Shown here one piece after another: positions 9,732 to 18,917 of a DNA stretch of 38,099 nucleotides. The DNA lies in NCBI GenBank assembly GCA_903926205.1, contig CAIYID010000054.1, positions 1-38,099 of the forward strand, written 5' to 3'. This DNA comes from an uncultured Bdellovibrionales bacterium. Its GTDB lineage: Bacteria; Bdellovibrionota; Bdellovibrionia; Bdellovibrionales; Bdellovibrionaceae. A model generated the notes under the pieces. It saw only the letters and a list, made by a program, of their open reading frames with translations, did not search any database and was not told the DNA's origin. The translations under genes were made by a program, and so were the position numbers. How positions within the stretch are numbered: the stretch's first letter is position 1; every line of letters starts with the position of its first letter.

Positions 9732-10328
9732 ATGAAGTTAGTTCAAGCAGTGCTCTACATTTTGTTGATGATTGGCTTAAGTCAGTGCGGACCGCAAGCC
9801 TTTACTAAAGGTGATTATGATGATGTGAACAAACAAAATCTTCTCAATGACACTTGGTCTGAATCAGACATGCAAATCGTCGTTAAAGATCTTGTGGATA
9901 AAATGATAGTTCATCCTTCGATTTCAAGTGCAAAAAGACCTCCATTGGTAATGGTGACAAACTTACAAAACAAAACCAGTGAACATATAGATACTCAAAG
10001 TATTATGGATATGGTGCGTGTCGATTTGACAAACTCTGGAAAAATTCAATTCATCGATAAAGAAGCTCGCGAAGACATCAAAGGAGAGTACGACTACCAA
10101 AACTCTGGCATGGTCAGTGGCGAAACAAAAAAAGGTCCTGGTGGTCAAATCGGAGCTGATTTTATTGTGAACGGCCGTCTTGATTCAATTGTTCAAGAGG
10201 TTGGAAAAAATAAAACCATTTATTACAAAATCACTTTGAATTTAACGAATCTAAAAACCAGTGTGATCACCTGGACTGGTCAAAAAGAAATTCGTAAGGC
10301 GTTCAAAAAGAAAACTATTGGTCTGTAA
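9732..10328 (+). CDS. lpoB: LpoB-like penicillin-binding-protein activator lipoprotein
   Basis: A 198-aa outer-membrane lipoprotein. The signal peptide ends in lipobox LSQC with C19 as the lipidated residue. The mature part matches the LpoB fold: VKDLVDKMI helix, LVMVTNLQNKTSEHIDT strand, DMVRVDLTNSGKIQFID, GQIGADFIVNGRLDSI, and a C-terminal WTGQKEIRK strand. In E. coli, LpoB stimulates PBP1B from the outer membrane; here it may activate a bifunctional PBP encoded elsewhere. SD is GGAGG. The next gene, 12 bp downstream, is the lipoprotein commonly paired with LpoB outside enterobacteria. Confidence 0.88.
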   Translation: MKLVQAVLYILLMIGLSQCGPQAFTKGDYDDVNKQNLLNDTWSESDMQIVVKDLVDKMIVHPSISSAKRPPLVMVTNLQNKTSEHIDTQSIMDMVRVDLTNSGKIQFIDKEAREDIKGEYDYQNSGMVSGETKKGPGGQIGADFIVNGRLDSIVQEVGKNKTIYYKITLNLTNLKTSVITWTGQKEIRKAFKKKTIGL

Positions 10329-10340
10329 TTAAGTCATCAA

Positions 10341-11570
10341 ATGAAGATAAGTCAGCTTTCTCTCTATTTATATCTATTGATTTTTGCCGCCTGCGCGACC
10401 TACCAGTCCAAGGTGGCAGAGTCTCGTAAAGAGCTAAAAAATGGCCAACTTCAGGAGGCACTTACCCATCTGAAGCCCCTAGCAGAAACTCCATCTGACG
10501 ATCAATTAGTTTACCTTTTAGATTATGGAACAGCTCTGCAAATTGCTGGAAAATTCAAAGAAAGTAATGAAAACTTTGCGAAAGCTGACAAACTTATTGA
10601 GCTTAATGACTATCATTCCGTGTCCAAAATTGCGATGGCAACACTCGGTAGTGAAGAAATGGTTCAATACAAAGGTGAGTCCTACGAAAAAATATTGATC
10701 AACGTGTATTCTGCTTTAAATTATTTAATGTTGAATCAGTTTGATGAAGCCATGGTCGAAGTTCGACGTGTGAACGATAAGATCAACAAAATCAGACAAG
10801 AGGGCCGAAAGAACTACGAACTTAATCCTTTTGCTCATTATCTTGGCGGTCTAATTTATGAATCCGATGGAAAATATGATGATGCCTATATTTCCTATTC
10901 TGACTCTTATAAGTTAGATAGCGCGAATCCTTTTTTACCTGAAGACTTAATCCGATCTGCAAAAAAATCAAAGCGTACGGATGATTATTCAAGCTGGAAG
11001 AATGAATTTCCGCAGGTAACTGAAAACCCAGACTGGTACGATAAAAACAAAGGTGAATTAGTCGTTCTCATACAACAAGGCTGGGGACCGGAAAAACATT
11101 TTTCTCCGGTTGATCAGCGCTGGCCGAAACTTTATGCCGTCCCGAGTCTGACCTCCGAAACAAAAATGATAATCAGTGGAGTCGGCGAGCGTCGATCTAA
11201 AATGGTTTATAACGTTGAAAAAGTAGTGATCAAAACTTTAGATGATGACGTTGGCTGGATGATTGCTAGAAAAATCGGCGCGACCGCTGCAAAAGCTGTG
11301 GCAGCAGATCAAATTCGTCAAAAAAATGAACTGGCGGGATTTTTAGCTGCCATTGCAATGAGAGTTTCCGATCGAGCCGATCTTCGGCAATGGTCGACTC
11401 TGCCAAAAGATTTTCAAATTGCAAGAACCTGGCTTCCTGCTGGTCAATACACATTAACTCTTCAGGGGCTCAATGGAAGCGGATTTCCGACTCCTGATCT
11501 TTTGGAAAACATTAAATTCTCCGTTCGCCCCGGACACAAAACCTTCCTGAGCTGGCGTAGCTTAAGGTAA
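10341..11570 (+). CDS. Lipoprotein with TPR-like repeats, LpoB partner (COG3014-like)
   Basis: A 409-aa lipoprotein with a signal peptide and lipobox FAAC (C18). Residues 25-200 are helical repeats of TPR type (NGQLQEALTHLKPLAE, GKFKESNENFAKAD, GKYDDAYISYSDSYKLD). The C-terminal 200 residues form a separate domain with many strands. The arrangement of TPR lipoprotein directly after LpoB is known from many proteobacteria, where both are linked to peptidoglycan synthase control. It shares a transcript with lpoB (12-bp gap). Exact function unproven. Confidence 0.75.
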   Translation: MKISQLSLYLYLLIFAACATYQSKVAESRKELKNGQLQEALTHLKPLAETPSDDQLVYLLDYGTALQIAGKFKESNENFAKADKLIELNDYHSVSKIAMATLGSEEMVQYKGESYEKILINVYSALNYLMLNQFDEAMVEVRRVNDKINKIRQEGRKNYELNPFAHYLGGLIYESDGKYDDAYISYSDSYKLDSANPFLPEDLIRSAKKSKRTDDYSSWKNEFPQVTENPDWYDKNKGELVVLIQQGWGPEKHFSPVDQRWPKLYAVPSLTSETKMIISGVGERRSKMVYNVEKVVIKTLDDDVGWMIARKIGATAAKAVAADQIRQKNELAGFLAAIAMRVSDRADLRQWSTLPKDFQIARTWLPAGQYTLTLQGLNGSGFPTPDLLENIKFSVRPGHKTFLSWRSLR

Positions 11571-11592
11571 GTTTCAAATTTATCCACTCATC

Positions 11593-11627
11593 AAAAAAAA
11601 GCACCGAATTCTTTCGAATTCGGTGCT
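11593..11627 (-). terminator. Intrinsic terminator of phaR
   Basis: A perfect 12-bp stem (AGCACCGAATTC at 11600-11611 and its complement at 11616-11627) with a TTTC loop. On the minus strand it is followed by eight T, ideal for ending phaR. On the plus strand a weaker T tract follows about 12 bases after the stem, so it may also stop transcription from the lpoB operon. Confidence 0.85.
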
Positions 11628-11655
11628 ATGAAATTATCTCTTTTTTGCTCAATTC

Positions 11656-12219
11656 TTAGTTATTGAATCCAGTGTTGCTGGCTCCAGGTAGAATTGGTGT
11701 GTTGTCATCATTAACTCCTGGAAGAGTTGTTGCTTTTTCAGCAGCGACTTTCGAAGTTTGATCTGCTGTAGCGCGAACCGCAGCATTTGCAACACGTTGT
11801 TCAAGATTTTCCTTCAAGCTGTCTGTCGATGCGCGCTCCAATTGAGCTGCCTGCGCCTGAGCTTGAGCTTGACGTTGCATATAATCTTGAGGAAATGCTC
11901 CTAATTTAGCCAGATAATTAGAAATGCTTCCGTTACCTGTCTGAATAATTTCTCGAAGAGTGAAAAGTGGTGCGTATTGAGACGCCTTTTTTTCAGCTTC
12001 GAAAATAATCTGAGTCAATGTTGCAGCAGTGATATCATTTTTAGACTTGTTGTCTATAACCATCACTTCTTCATTTATTCTGATCATTTTTGCAATATCA
12101 TCCAAAGTCACATAACAGCTTTGTTGAGTGTCATACAGCTTACGGTTTTGGTAACGCTTAATGATTTTCACTTTACCATTCGCGGGCTTAATGCTTTGGA
12201 CGGTGTCGATTTGGTTCAT
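11656..12219 (-). CDS. phaR: PhaR-type polyhydroxyalkanoate synthesis regulator
   Basis: 187 aa. The N-terminal PHB/PHA accumulation regulator DNA-binding domain has the hallmark IIKRYQNRKLYDTQQSCYVT (about 19-38) and LDDIAKMI. The following block (TLTQIIFEAEKK) matches the PHB_acc domain. The C-terminal third is Ala/Gln-rich and probably coiled coil. PhaR represses phasin and its own gene and senses PHA granules. No pha biosynthesis gene is in the window. The start was set at the second ATG, which has GGGGAGG 7 bp upstream; the first ATG lies six codons earlier and would overlap that SD. Confidence 0.93.
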   Translation of the reverse strand: MNQIDTVQSIKPANGKVKIIKRYQNRKLYDTQQSCYVTLDDIAKMIRINEEVMVIDNKSKNDITAATLTQIIFEAEKKASQYAPLFTLREIIQTGNGSISNYLAKLGAFPQDYMQRQAQAQAQAAQLERASTDSLKENLEQRVANAAVRATADQTSKVAAEKATTLPGVNDDNTPILPGASNTGFNN

Positions 12220-12275
12220 CAAAGTGGCCTCCCCCATTGTTCTATTTTTAACCTTTTTAGCTAGTTAATGGCCGG

Positions 12276-12305
12276 AACCTAGCCCTCACCGCCACAGCTT
12301 GTCAA
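12276..12305 (-). promoter_or_regulatory. Candidate promoter of phaR
   Basis: On the minus strand a consensus -35 TTGACA (12305-12300) is followed after 18 bases by TAGGTT (12281-12276), a weak -10. It lies 57 bp before the chosen phaR start. PhaR is autoregulated in other bacteria, so an operator could lie here, but no clear TGC-rich PhaR site was found. Confidence 0.35.
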
Positions 12306-12429
12306 GTTAACATAAGCTCAAATATAGCTACGCCGTGCATTAGTAATCTTTATAAATAGACTATTAAAGTTGCTAATAAAGTGCATTTTTAGCTCAAGTT
12401 TTTTGAGAAATGGCCGAAAGTCTTGGTGT

Positions 12430-12882
12430 ATGAAGATGACAGCCTCCAGTAATGAAATTATTGGCGAAAAACGAACACTTAGTTTAAGCGCTCTCTTATC
12501 TGTGTTCGCATTCTTTATCGTCGGAGTTATTGTATTTGGACCCTTTCTAGGAACCTCTAAGGACCAAGCGCATCAAAAGGCATTAGGAAAGGCCCAAAGC
12601 CTGGCTTACCAAATTGCGAGTCTTGATGAAAAAAGGGATGTTGAGGCGTTCAAAGACGCACAATCCAATGCCCAATCAACAGCTCGACGTAACGCCAGTA
12701 TTGCTGCCCAAGAGAGTGGCAATGCTGCTGAAAGCGGCACAATTGGCTTGGATCCATGGGGCCAGGTTTATCACTATAAAATTCGACATGAAGGTCGGAA
12801 CAAAATTGTCGATGTTTGGTCATTGGGTGAAAATGCCATTCAGACCCAAGTCTTGATTCCTTCAGAATCGCCGAAAAATTAA
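12430..12882 (+). CDS. Pseudopilin GspG-like C-terminal domain, membrane anchored
   Basis: About 150 aa. One N-terminal transmembrane helix (LSALLSVFAFFIVGVIVFGPF, roughly residues 18-38), an Ala/Gln/Ser-rich helical middle, and a C-terminal GLDPWGQVYHYKIRHEG ... VWSLGENAIQT segment. The DPWG-x-x-Y block and terminal S-x-G segment are characteristic of major pseudopilins of type II secretion. However, the classical G/FTLxE prepilin cleavage motif is absent, so it is probably a membrane protein that borrowed the C-terminal fold. Start: ATG at 12430; another ATG two codons downstream is also possible. No strong SD. Confidence 0.6.
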   Translation: MKMTASSNEIIGEKRTLSLSALLSVFAFFIVGVIVFGPFLGTSKDQAHQKALGKAQSLAYQIASLDEKRDVEAFKDAQSNAQSTARRNASIAAQESGNAAESGTIGLDPWGQVYHYKIRHEGRNKIVDVWSLGENAIQTQVLIPSESPKN

Positions 12883-12939
12883 GCAATTCATTTAAGTCTC
12901 CATTTGAGTAGGCCGAATAAGTCATCAAAGGGAGGCCCG

Positions 12940-14832
12940 ATGCTTTTTCGGCCCAATTCCAAATTGAGTTCTTCTGTCGGAAATGCTGTCTGCTTCTTCA
13001 GTTTATGCTTGGCGCTTCCTGCCTGTGTAACACCAAAAGATGCTGCAAGAGAAAGTGAAAAGTCGACTTATTACGAAGCTTCTTTCGATGATCACAACCG
13101 TGCTCCAGCGTCTTTTGTACCCTCGTCAATTGGTGGTGATAAAACACAGAATTTGGATCCTGTTTATCAACGCACTCAAGCGGATTATTATTTTTCTGTG
13201 GCAGAAGCCCAAAGCTATGACGGTGATCACCAAAAGGCAGTCGAATCATTTAAGATGGTCTTGGTCTATGATCAAGATGCCGCGCAAGTGCATTTAAGAC
13301 TTTCAGCGGAATATTTGAAATTAGGTTTAACTAATCAGGCTCTCGAGCAAGCAGAGGTTGCGGTAAGTAAAAATCCAAAATCCATCGATGCCAAATTAAT
13401 GCTTGGTGGGCTTTTGTCCTCCATGAAAGCCTATGAAAAAGCAATGATTCAGTACAATGAAATTTTAAAACAAGAGCCGCTGAACACAGAAGCGCCTCTA
13501 TACATTGGCGCCGTCTTGGCTGAGCAAAAACAGTATGACAAAGCTGTAAAATATTTCGAGTCTTTAGCCAAAAATGAAAATTATCAGACTCCTCATTTGG
13601 CCTACTATTACATTGCCAAAATTCGCTCGAGCCAGGATGGAAAACAATTTCAAAAAGCGGCAGAAGTAGCCTACAAAAAAGCTTTGGAAATTAAGCCTGA
13701 ACATGTTGAATCGACCTTAGGACTTGGTGATCTTTACAATAAATTGAATATGGAAGCAAAAGCCATTCAACTCTACTCTCACTTTCAAAAAGAGCACGGT
13801 CCAAGTGTGCGAATTGCGGAAGCTTTGGCTCCTCTTTACTTAGAGCAAGAACAATATGAACTTGCCTATGAACAGTTCGCCGTGATTGAACAAAACTCTG
13901 ACGACTCTTTAAATATTAAAGTTAAAATGGCTTTGATCTTGATTGAACAAAAAAAATACGCCCCTGCAATCACTAAATTGAACGAGGTCTTAGCGCAAGC
14001 TCCAGACAGTGATAAAATTCGTTTTTATTTAGCCGCAGTTTATGAAGAGATTAAACAAAATACGAAAGCTATTGAAAATTTTCAGCGTGTCCCTGCTGAG
14101 AGCCAATTCTTTACTGAAGCCGTTGTTCATGGCGCTCATTTAATGCGACAAAATAAAGATTTAGATGGCGCCGTCAAGTACGCAAAAAAAGCGACCGAAG
14201 CACGCAAAGATATCCCACAATTGATTGCTGTTTATTCTTCCTTGCTTGACGAAAAAGGTGATTACAAAACAGCCTTGGAAGTTTTAAATAAAGGCGTTGG
14301 AAAATTTCCAGATCATGTGCAATTGCGCTTTTTCTTAGGCACCATTCAAGATCGCTTAGGTCAAAAAGAGGCCGTGGTTCAGAATATGAAAAGAGTTATT
14401 GAGCTTGATCCAAATCATGTTCAAGGCTTGAATTATTTGGCCTACACCTATTCTGAAATGGGAGCTTCCCTTGAAGAAGCTGAAAAATTAGTACGAAGAG
14501 CCCTAGAAATCGAGCCTAAAGATGCCTTCATTATGGATACCTATGGCTGGATTTTGTTTAAAAAAGGAAAAACACAGGACGCTATCCGTGTGTTAGAGGC
14601 GGCCTACCGGATTCAGCCCACTGAAGCGGTTATCGCTGAACATCTTGGCGATGTTTATTTCAAAGCGCAAATGGTAGATCGTGCAAAAACAATGTACGAA
14701 CGAGCCGCTGAGTTTGAATCAGACGAAAAACATGCTCGTGATATTCGCTCGAAAATAACCGGGATTCAAGAGCAGGACCTGAAAAGAAAAAAAGACGTCC
14801 GTCTTCCCGCTTCAGCGACATCAGCAGATTGA
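12940..14832 (+). CDS. Large TPR-repeat lipoprotein
   Basis: 630 aa. A signal peptide ends in lipobox LPAC (C29). From about residue 70 to 600 the sequence is an almost continuous array of tetratricopeptide repeats (for example DHQKAVESFKMVLVYDQDAA, LEEAEKLVRRALEIEPKDAF, TQDAIRVLEAAYRIQPTEAV). The C-terminus is basic. It is probably a periplasm-facing outer-membrane scaffold. It resembles the BTAD/PEP-CTERM-type TPR lipoproteins found before LolB-like genes. Start chosen at the ATG with SD GGGAGG; the upstream TTG extension would include the SD. It is probably in one transcript with the following lipoprotein gene. Confidence 0.85.
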   Translation: MLFRPNSKLSSSVGNAVCFFSLCLALPACVTPKDAARESEKSTYYEASFDDHNRAPASFVPSSIGGDKTQNLDPVYQRTQADYYFSVAEAQSYDGDHQKAVESFKMVLVYDQDAAQVHLRLSAEYLKLGLTNQALEQAEVAVSKNPKSIDAKLMLGGLLSSMKAYEKAMIQYNEILKQEPLNTEAPLYIGAVLAEQKQYDKAVKYFESLAKNENYQTPHLAYYYIAKIRSSQDGKQFQKAAEVAYKKALEIKPEHVESTLGLGDLYNKLNMEAKAIQLYSHFQKEHGPSVRIAEALAPLYLEQEQYELAYEQFAVIEQNSDDSLNIKVKMALILIEQKKYAPAITKLNEVLAQAPDSDKIRFYLAAVYEEIKQNTKAIENFQRVPAESQFFTEAVVHGAHLMRQNKDLDGAVKYAKKATEARKDIPQLIAVYSSLLDEKGDYKTALEVLNKGVGKFPDHVQLRFFLGTIQDRLGQKEAVVQNMKRVIELDPNHVQGLNYLAYTYSEMGASLEEAEKLVRRALEIEPKDAFIMDTYGWILFKKGKTQDAIRVLEAAYRIQPTEAVIAEHLGDVYFKAQMVDRAKTMYERAAEFESDEKHARDIRSKITGIQEQDLKRKKDVRLPASATSAD

Positions 14833-14902
14833 GTTTAAATTTTAATTTTACTTTATGTTGTTTTTCGTGACAGGCAAATAGACCTTGGTTCATTCTTAAC
14901 TT

Positions 14903-15571
14903 ATGGACAATCAAAAATATCAAGCGATCAGTTTAAAAGTCCGATTATTAGCGACTTTATTTTCAGCTCTATTCTTCCTCCCTTCTTGTGTGACCACACC
15001 AAAACCCTACGAGGGTCGACAAATAAGTGGTCTTTGGGAGGCGAAAGCTCAAGCGAGAGATCTCGTATCAAATAAAATTACTGCGATAAGCTTGGACATC
15101 ACTGCTGCAACTCCGGCCTTTTTACGCTTGGATGTAACTGGAACTCTTGGCATAAATTTAGCAACATTAGTGATGAAAAACTCGGACGTGAAGTATGCTC
15201 TTTACCGGCAAAAAAAATTCTACCAAGGCAGCCTCTCTGATCGTGCCTTGCTTCCTCTTTTTAAGATGAATCTAAACCCGAAGTTAATCATGAATATTTG
15301 CATGGACCTTCCAATAGATGATGAAGGCTGGTCATGCAAAATCGGAAATAATAACTTGGTCGACTCTTGCGAACGAGCAACAGATGGCTTGAAAATACTT
15401 TGGTCAGAGCGAAACGGTGAAAAAAAACGAGTGGTTGTTGGCGATAAAAACTTCGAACTTCAGATTGCTTTCAAATCCTACACTCCGATGGACCAGACCA
15501 AGGTCGAGTCAAACAAGAGCCCCTTTCAGCTTGAGCCACCAAAAGATTTTACCAAGTATAAAATTCCCTAA
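14903..15571 (+). CDS. LolB/DUF4292-like outer-membrane lipoprotein
   Basis: 222 aa with signal peptide and lipobox LPSC (C29). The mature part has the open-barrel pattern of LolB-type proteins: SGLWEAKAQARDL, ITAISLDITAATPAFLRLDVTGTLG, LATLVMKNSDVKYALYRQKKFYQGS. In LolB this barrel accepts lipoproteins from LolA and inserts them in the outer membrane. Sequence identity to enterobacterial LolB appears low, so the role is an inference from fold pattern, lipobox and the preceding TPR lipoprotein (a common pairing). Alternative: another LolA/LolB-superfamily carrier. Confidence 0.6.
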   Translation: MDNQKYQAISLKVRLLATLFSALFFLPSCVTTPKPYEGRQISGLWEAKAQARDLVSNKITAISLDITAATPAFLRLDVTGTLGINLATLVMKNSDVKYALYRQKKFYQGSLSDRALLPLFKMNLNPKLIMNICMDLPIDDEGWSCKIGNNNLVDSCERATDGLKILWSERNGEKKRVVVGDKNFELQIAFKSYTPMDQTKVESNKSPFQLEPPKDFTKYKIP

Positions 15572-15657
15572 TCTAAAGACTGAAAACTTCTCTCATTTTA
15601 ATAAATATTTACATCATAGATGTACCGAAATGACCATCTGGTGCATACTATATTTCG

Positions 15658-15706
15658 AAAGGGATTCTTCGGGGTTCCTTTTATTATTGGACCATGAAAT
15701 TGGTCC
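15658..15706 (+). terminator. UUCG-loop terminator or attenuator plus second hairpin upstream of prkA
   Basis: A 10-bp stem (15658-15667 with 15672-15681, three G:U pairs) is closed by C(UUCG)G and runs into TTTTATTATT, the layout of an intrinsic terminator. Six bases later a second hairpin, GGACCA/TGGTCC with loop TGAAAT, occupies 15689-15706, just before the prkA SD (AAGGAG at 15721). The first probably ends the upstream lipoprotein transcript; together they could also form the leader of a longer prkA transcript. Confidence 0.55.
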
Positions 15707-15732
15707 TCGTCCTTCATCATAAGGAGTACCAC

Positions 15733-17808
15733 ATGGCCAACAAAATCGATCTTCAAGCCCTGGTGAAAACATGGGAATCCAAGCACGGAGCCGCTCACGC
15801 TAATTGGAGCGGAACTTTTAACGAGTACTTGGACCTCGTGAAAGAAAATCCGCGAATCACGCGAAATGCTTTTCAAAGAATGTATGACATGATTCTCGAA
15901 GCGGGCACTGAAGATTATATAGATTTTAAAAAATCCGTGGTGCGCTACAAGTTTTTTGATGATTTAAAAAGCAACGGAAAAGATGCCGTTTTTGGTTTGG
16001 ATGTACCACTCATGAAATTAGTCAATGTCCTGAAGGCCGCCGCCATGGGATATGGAACTGAAAAACGTGTGATCCTTCTTCATGGTCCCGTTGGAAGCGC
16101 GAAATCGACAATTTGTCGCATGCTCAAAAAGGGTCTTGAAGATTACTCGAAATCCAATCAAGGCGAAATGTACACCTTTGAATGGATTGATGAAAAAAAT
16201 GAACTCGGTGGTCTCTTGGGTCTTGAAACAAAAGTGTTTCCGTCCCCCATGCACGAAGAACCGCTTCTTCTTATTCCAGAGGAAATGCGCTCCGCAATTT
16301 GCGATAATTTGAATCGTGGGCAAGAAGGTTCGTACCGAGTTTCTATCCAAGGTGAAATGTGTCCTCCAAGCCGTTATATTTTCAAAGCTTTGATGGAACG
16401 CTACAAAGGCGATCTGATGAAAGTTCTTACTCATGTGCGAGTAAAAAGAATGACTCTTTCTGAAGCTGATCGAATTGGTATTGGTACCTTTCAACCAAAA
16501 GATGAAAAAAATCAGGACTCAACAGAACTTACCGGAGACATTAACTATCGCAAAATCGCTGAATATGGATCTGACTCAGATCCTCGGGCCTTTAACTTTG
16601 ATGGTGAATTCAACGTGGCCAATCGTGGCTTGATTGAATTCGTCGAAGTTTTGAAACTTGACGTGGCCTTCCTTTACGACCTTTTAGGTGCCTCTCAAGA
16701 ACATCGAATCAAACCGAAAAAATTTGCTCAAACTCACATTGATGAAGTGATTATTGGTCACACGAATGAACCCGAATATCGTCGGTTGCAAGATAATGAA
16801 TTTATGGAAGCCCTTCGTGATCGAACTGTAAAAATCGACATTCCATATATCACGCGCTGGAGAGATGAAATTAGCATTTATAAAAAGGATTTCAATTCCA
16901 ATCGAATTCGTGGCGTGAGCATTGCTCCACACACGATCGAAATGGCCGCGATGTGGGCAATCATGACTCGTTTGGAGAAACCAAAAAAAGCAAATTTAAC
17001 TCGCCTACAAAAGTTGAAATTGTATAATGGAAAAACTTTAGCGAACTACACAGAAGACAACGTTCGAGAATTGCGTAAAGAAACAATTCGCGAAGGTCTA
17101 GAAGGAATTTCGCCTCGCTACATTCAAGATAAATTATCAAATGCCATTGTTATGTCTCAACAAAACAACCGGGGTTCAGTAAATCCTTTCATGGTGTTGA
17201 ATGAACTCGAATCTGGCTTAAAAAATCATTCGCTTTTGTCGAATGAAGAACTCAAAGCGGATTACCGCGAATTGTTAGGCGTTGTTCGACAGGAGTATGA
17301 AGAGATCATCAAAGGCGAAGTTCAGCGTGCCATCAGTGCCGACGAAGGGGCCATGCAAAGACTCTGTGGAAATTACATCGATAATCTCAAAGCCTACACC
17401 CAACGGGAACGAGTTCGAAATTCCTTTACTGGAATGGACGAAGAACCCGATGAACGCCTGATGCGCTCGATTGAAGAAAAAATAGAAATTCCGGAGTCTC
17501 GCAAAGATGATTTCAGACGTGAAATCATGAATTACATTGGCGCGATGTCTTTGGAAGGCAAAAAATTTAACTATAAAATGAACGAACGTCTTCACAAGGC
17601 TTTGGAGCTTAAAACTTTCGAAGATCAAAAAGACAGTATTAAACTGACATCGATTGTCAGCTCTGTTGTCGACAAGGACACTCAAGAAAAAATTGATATT
17701 GTAAAAACTCGTTTGATAAAAGATTTTGGTTACGATGAGATTTCAGCGACTGATGTTCTTCACTATGTCGCCAGCATTTATGCTCGTGGAGACGTGAAGA
17801 ACAAATAG
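15733..17808 (+). CDS. prkA: PrkA (YeaG) AAA+ serine protein kinase
   Basis: 691 aa. An N-terminal AAA+ PrkA domain has Walker A GPVGSAKS (118-125). The C-terminal PrkA kinase domain has the usual tail. In E. coli (YeaG) and Bacillus (PrkA) it acts in nutrient-stress and stationary-phase or sporulation responses; recent work also describes protease-like activity for the family. Length is close to the usual 640-690 aa. Start ATG with strong SD AAGGAG; the longer frame from 15694 lacks family similarity. It leads a four-gene operon with yeaH (14 bp), spoVR (1 bp) and a SUI1 gene (2 bp). Confidence 0.96.
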   Translation: MANKIDLQALVKTWESKHGAAHANWSGTFNEYLDLVKENPRITRNAFQRMYDMILEAGTEDYIDFKKSVVRYKFFDDLKSNGKDAVFGLDVPLMKLVNVLKAAAMGYGTEKRVILLHGPVGSAKSTICRMLKKGLEDYSKSNQGEMYTFEWIDEKNELGGLLGLETKVFPSPMHEEPLLLIPEEMRSAICDNLNRGQEGSYRVSIQGEMCPPSRYIFKALMERYKGDLMKVLTHVRVKRMTLSEADRIGIGTFQPKDEKNQDSTELTGDINYRKIAEYGSDSDPRAFNFDGEFNVANRGLIEFVEVLKLDVAFLYDLLGASQEHRIKPKKFAQTHIDEVIIGHTNEPEYRRLQDNEFMEALRDRTVKIDIPYITRWRDEISIYKKDFNSNRIRGVSIAPHTIEMAAMWAIMTRLEKPKKANLTRLQKLKLYNGKTLANYTEDNVRELRKETIREGLEGISPRYIQDKLSNAIVMSQQNNRGSVNPFMVLNELESGLKNHSLLSNEELKADYRELLGVVRQEYEEIIKGEVQRAISADEGAMQRLCGNYIDNLKAYTQRERVRNSFTGMDEEPDERLMRSIEEKIEIPESRKDDFRREIMNYIGAMSLEGKKFNYKMNERLHKALELKTFEDQKDSIKLTSIVSSVVDKDTQEKIDIVKTRLIKDFGYDEISATDVLHYVASIYARGDVKNK

Positions 17809-17821
17809 CAAAGGACGTTGT

Positions 17822-18916
17822 GTGTCCATAAAAGAAGACCATAATCGGTTTCGGGATATTATTAAAGGTCGTATCAAGGAAGACTTGCGGAAATATGTTT
17901 CGCAAGGAGAAATGATTGGCAAACGTGAAAAAGACTTTGTCAAAATTCCCCTTCCACAAATTGATATCCCTAATTTTCGCTATGGCCCCAAACAACAAGG
18001 CGGAGTCGGACAAGGCGAGGGAAAACCAGGCGATGCCATGGGTGAACCGCAACCTGGTCAAGGGCAAGCCGGCGACCAGCCGGGGGATCACTTACTGGAA
18101 GTTGAACTTTCGATTGATGAGTTAGCTGAGATTTTGGGAGAGAAACTGGCTCTTCCTCGCATTCAGCCGAAGGGCATGAAGCAAATTGAAACAACAAAAA
18201 ATCGTTATTCCGGTTTAGCCCCAGTCGGCCCGCAGGGGTTACGACACTTTCGCTCATCATACAAAAAAGCCTTGCAACGATCCATTTCTTCTAAAACCTA
18301 CAACCCAAAAAATCCTATCATTGTTCCTATCAAAGAAGATTTTCGTTACCGCACGGTAAAGACCGTGAAGAAGCCAATGACGAAAGCCGTGGTCATTTAC
18401 ATGATGGATGTCTCCGGCTCTATGGGTGATGAACAAAAAGAAATCGTCCGAATGGAATCTTTCTGGATCAATGCTTGGTTGAAAAAACATTATAAAGGAC
18501 TGGAAACTCGATTTATCATTCACGATGCTGCGGCCAAGGAAGTCGACGAAGACACTTTTTTTAAAACCAGTGAATCTGGTGGAACTTTGATCAGCTCGGC
18601 TTATAAATTAGCCCAACAAATGATCGAAAAAGATTACCCGGTTCATGAATGGAATATTTATCCTTTTCATTTCTCTGATGGAGATAATTGGAGCGGTGAA
18701 GACACACGACTTTGTATTCGACTCTTGCGAGAGTTTTTTAACCCCAATTGCAATGTTTTTTGCTACGGACAAGTGGAAAGCAAATATGGGAGTGGGCAGT
18801 TTTTAAAAGACCTGCAAAAAGAATTTGGCTCAGACGAGCAAATCATTCTGAGTCAAATCGAGAATAAAGATAAAATTCTAGATTCGATTCGCGACTTTCT
18901 TGGGAAGGGAAAGTGA
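17822..18916 (+). CDS. yeaH: YeaH/UPF0229 vWA-domain protein
   Basis: 364 aa, GTG start with SD AAGGA. The N-terminus ([20 protein letters not shown]) is typical of UPF0229. Residues about 58-90 are a Gly/Gln/Pro-rich linker. The C-terminal half is a von Willebrand A-type domain with the MIDAS motif DVSGSMG and SESGGT. UPF0229 proteins are partners of PrkA/YeaG. Pairing of an AAA+ ATPase with a vWA protein resembles MoxR-VWA systems, suggesting a remodelling complex (inference). Confidence 0.93.
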   Translation: MSIKEDHNRFRDIIKGRIKEDLRKYVSQGEMIGKREKDFVKIPLPQIDIPNFRYGPKQQGGVGQGEGKPGDAMGEPQPGQGQAGDQPGDHLLEVELSIDELAEILGEKLALPRIQPKGMKQIETTKNRYSGLAPVGPQGLRHFRSSYKKALQRSISSKTYNPKNPIIVPIKEDFRYRTVKTVKKPMTKAVVIYMMDVSGSMGDEQKEIVRMESFWINAWLKKHYKGLETRFIIHDAAAKEVDEDTFFKTSESGGTLISSAYKLAQQMIEKDYPVHEWNIYPFHFSDGDNWSGEDTRLCIRLLREFFNPNCNVFCYGQVESKYGSGQFLKDLQKEFGSDEQIILSQIENKDKILDSIRDFLGKGK

Positions 18917-18917
18917 T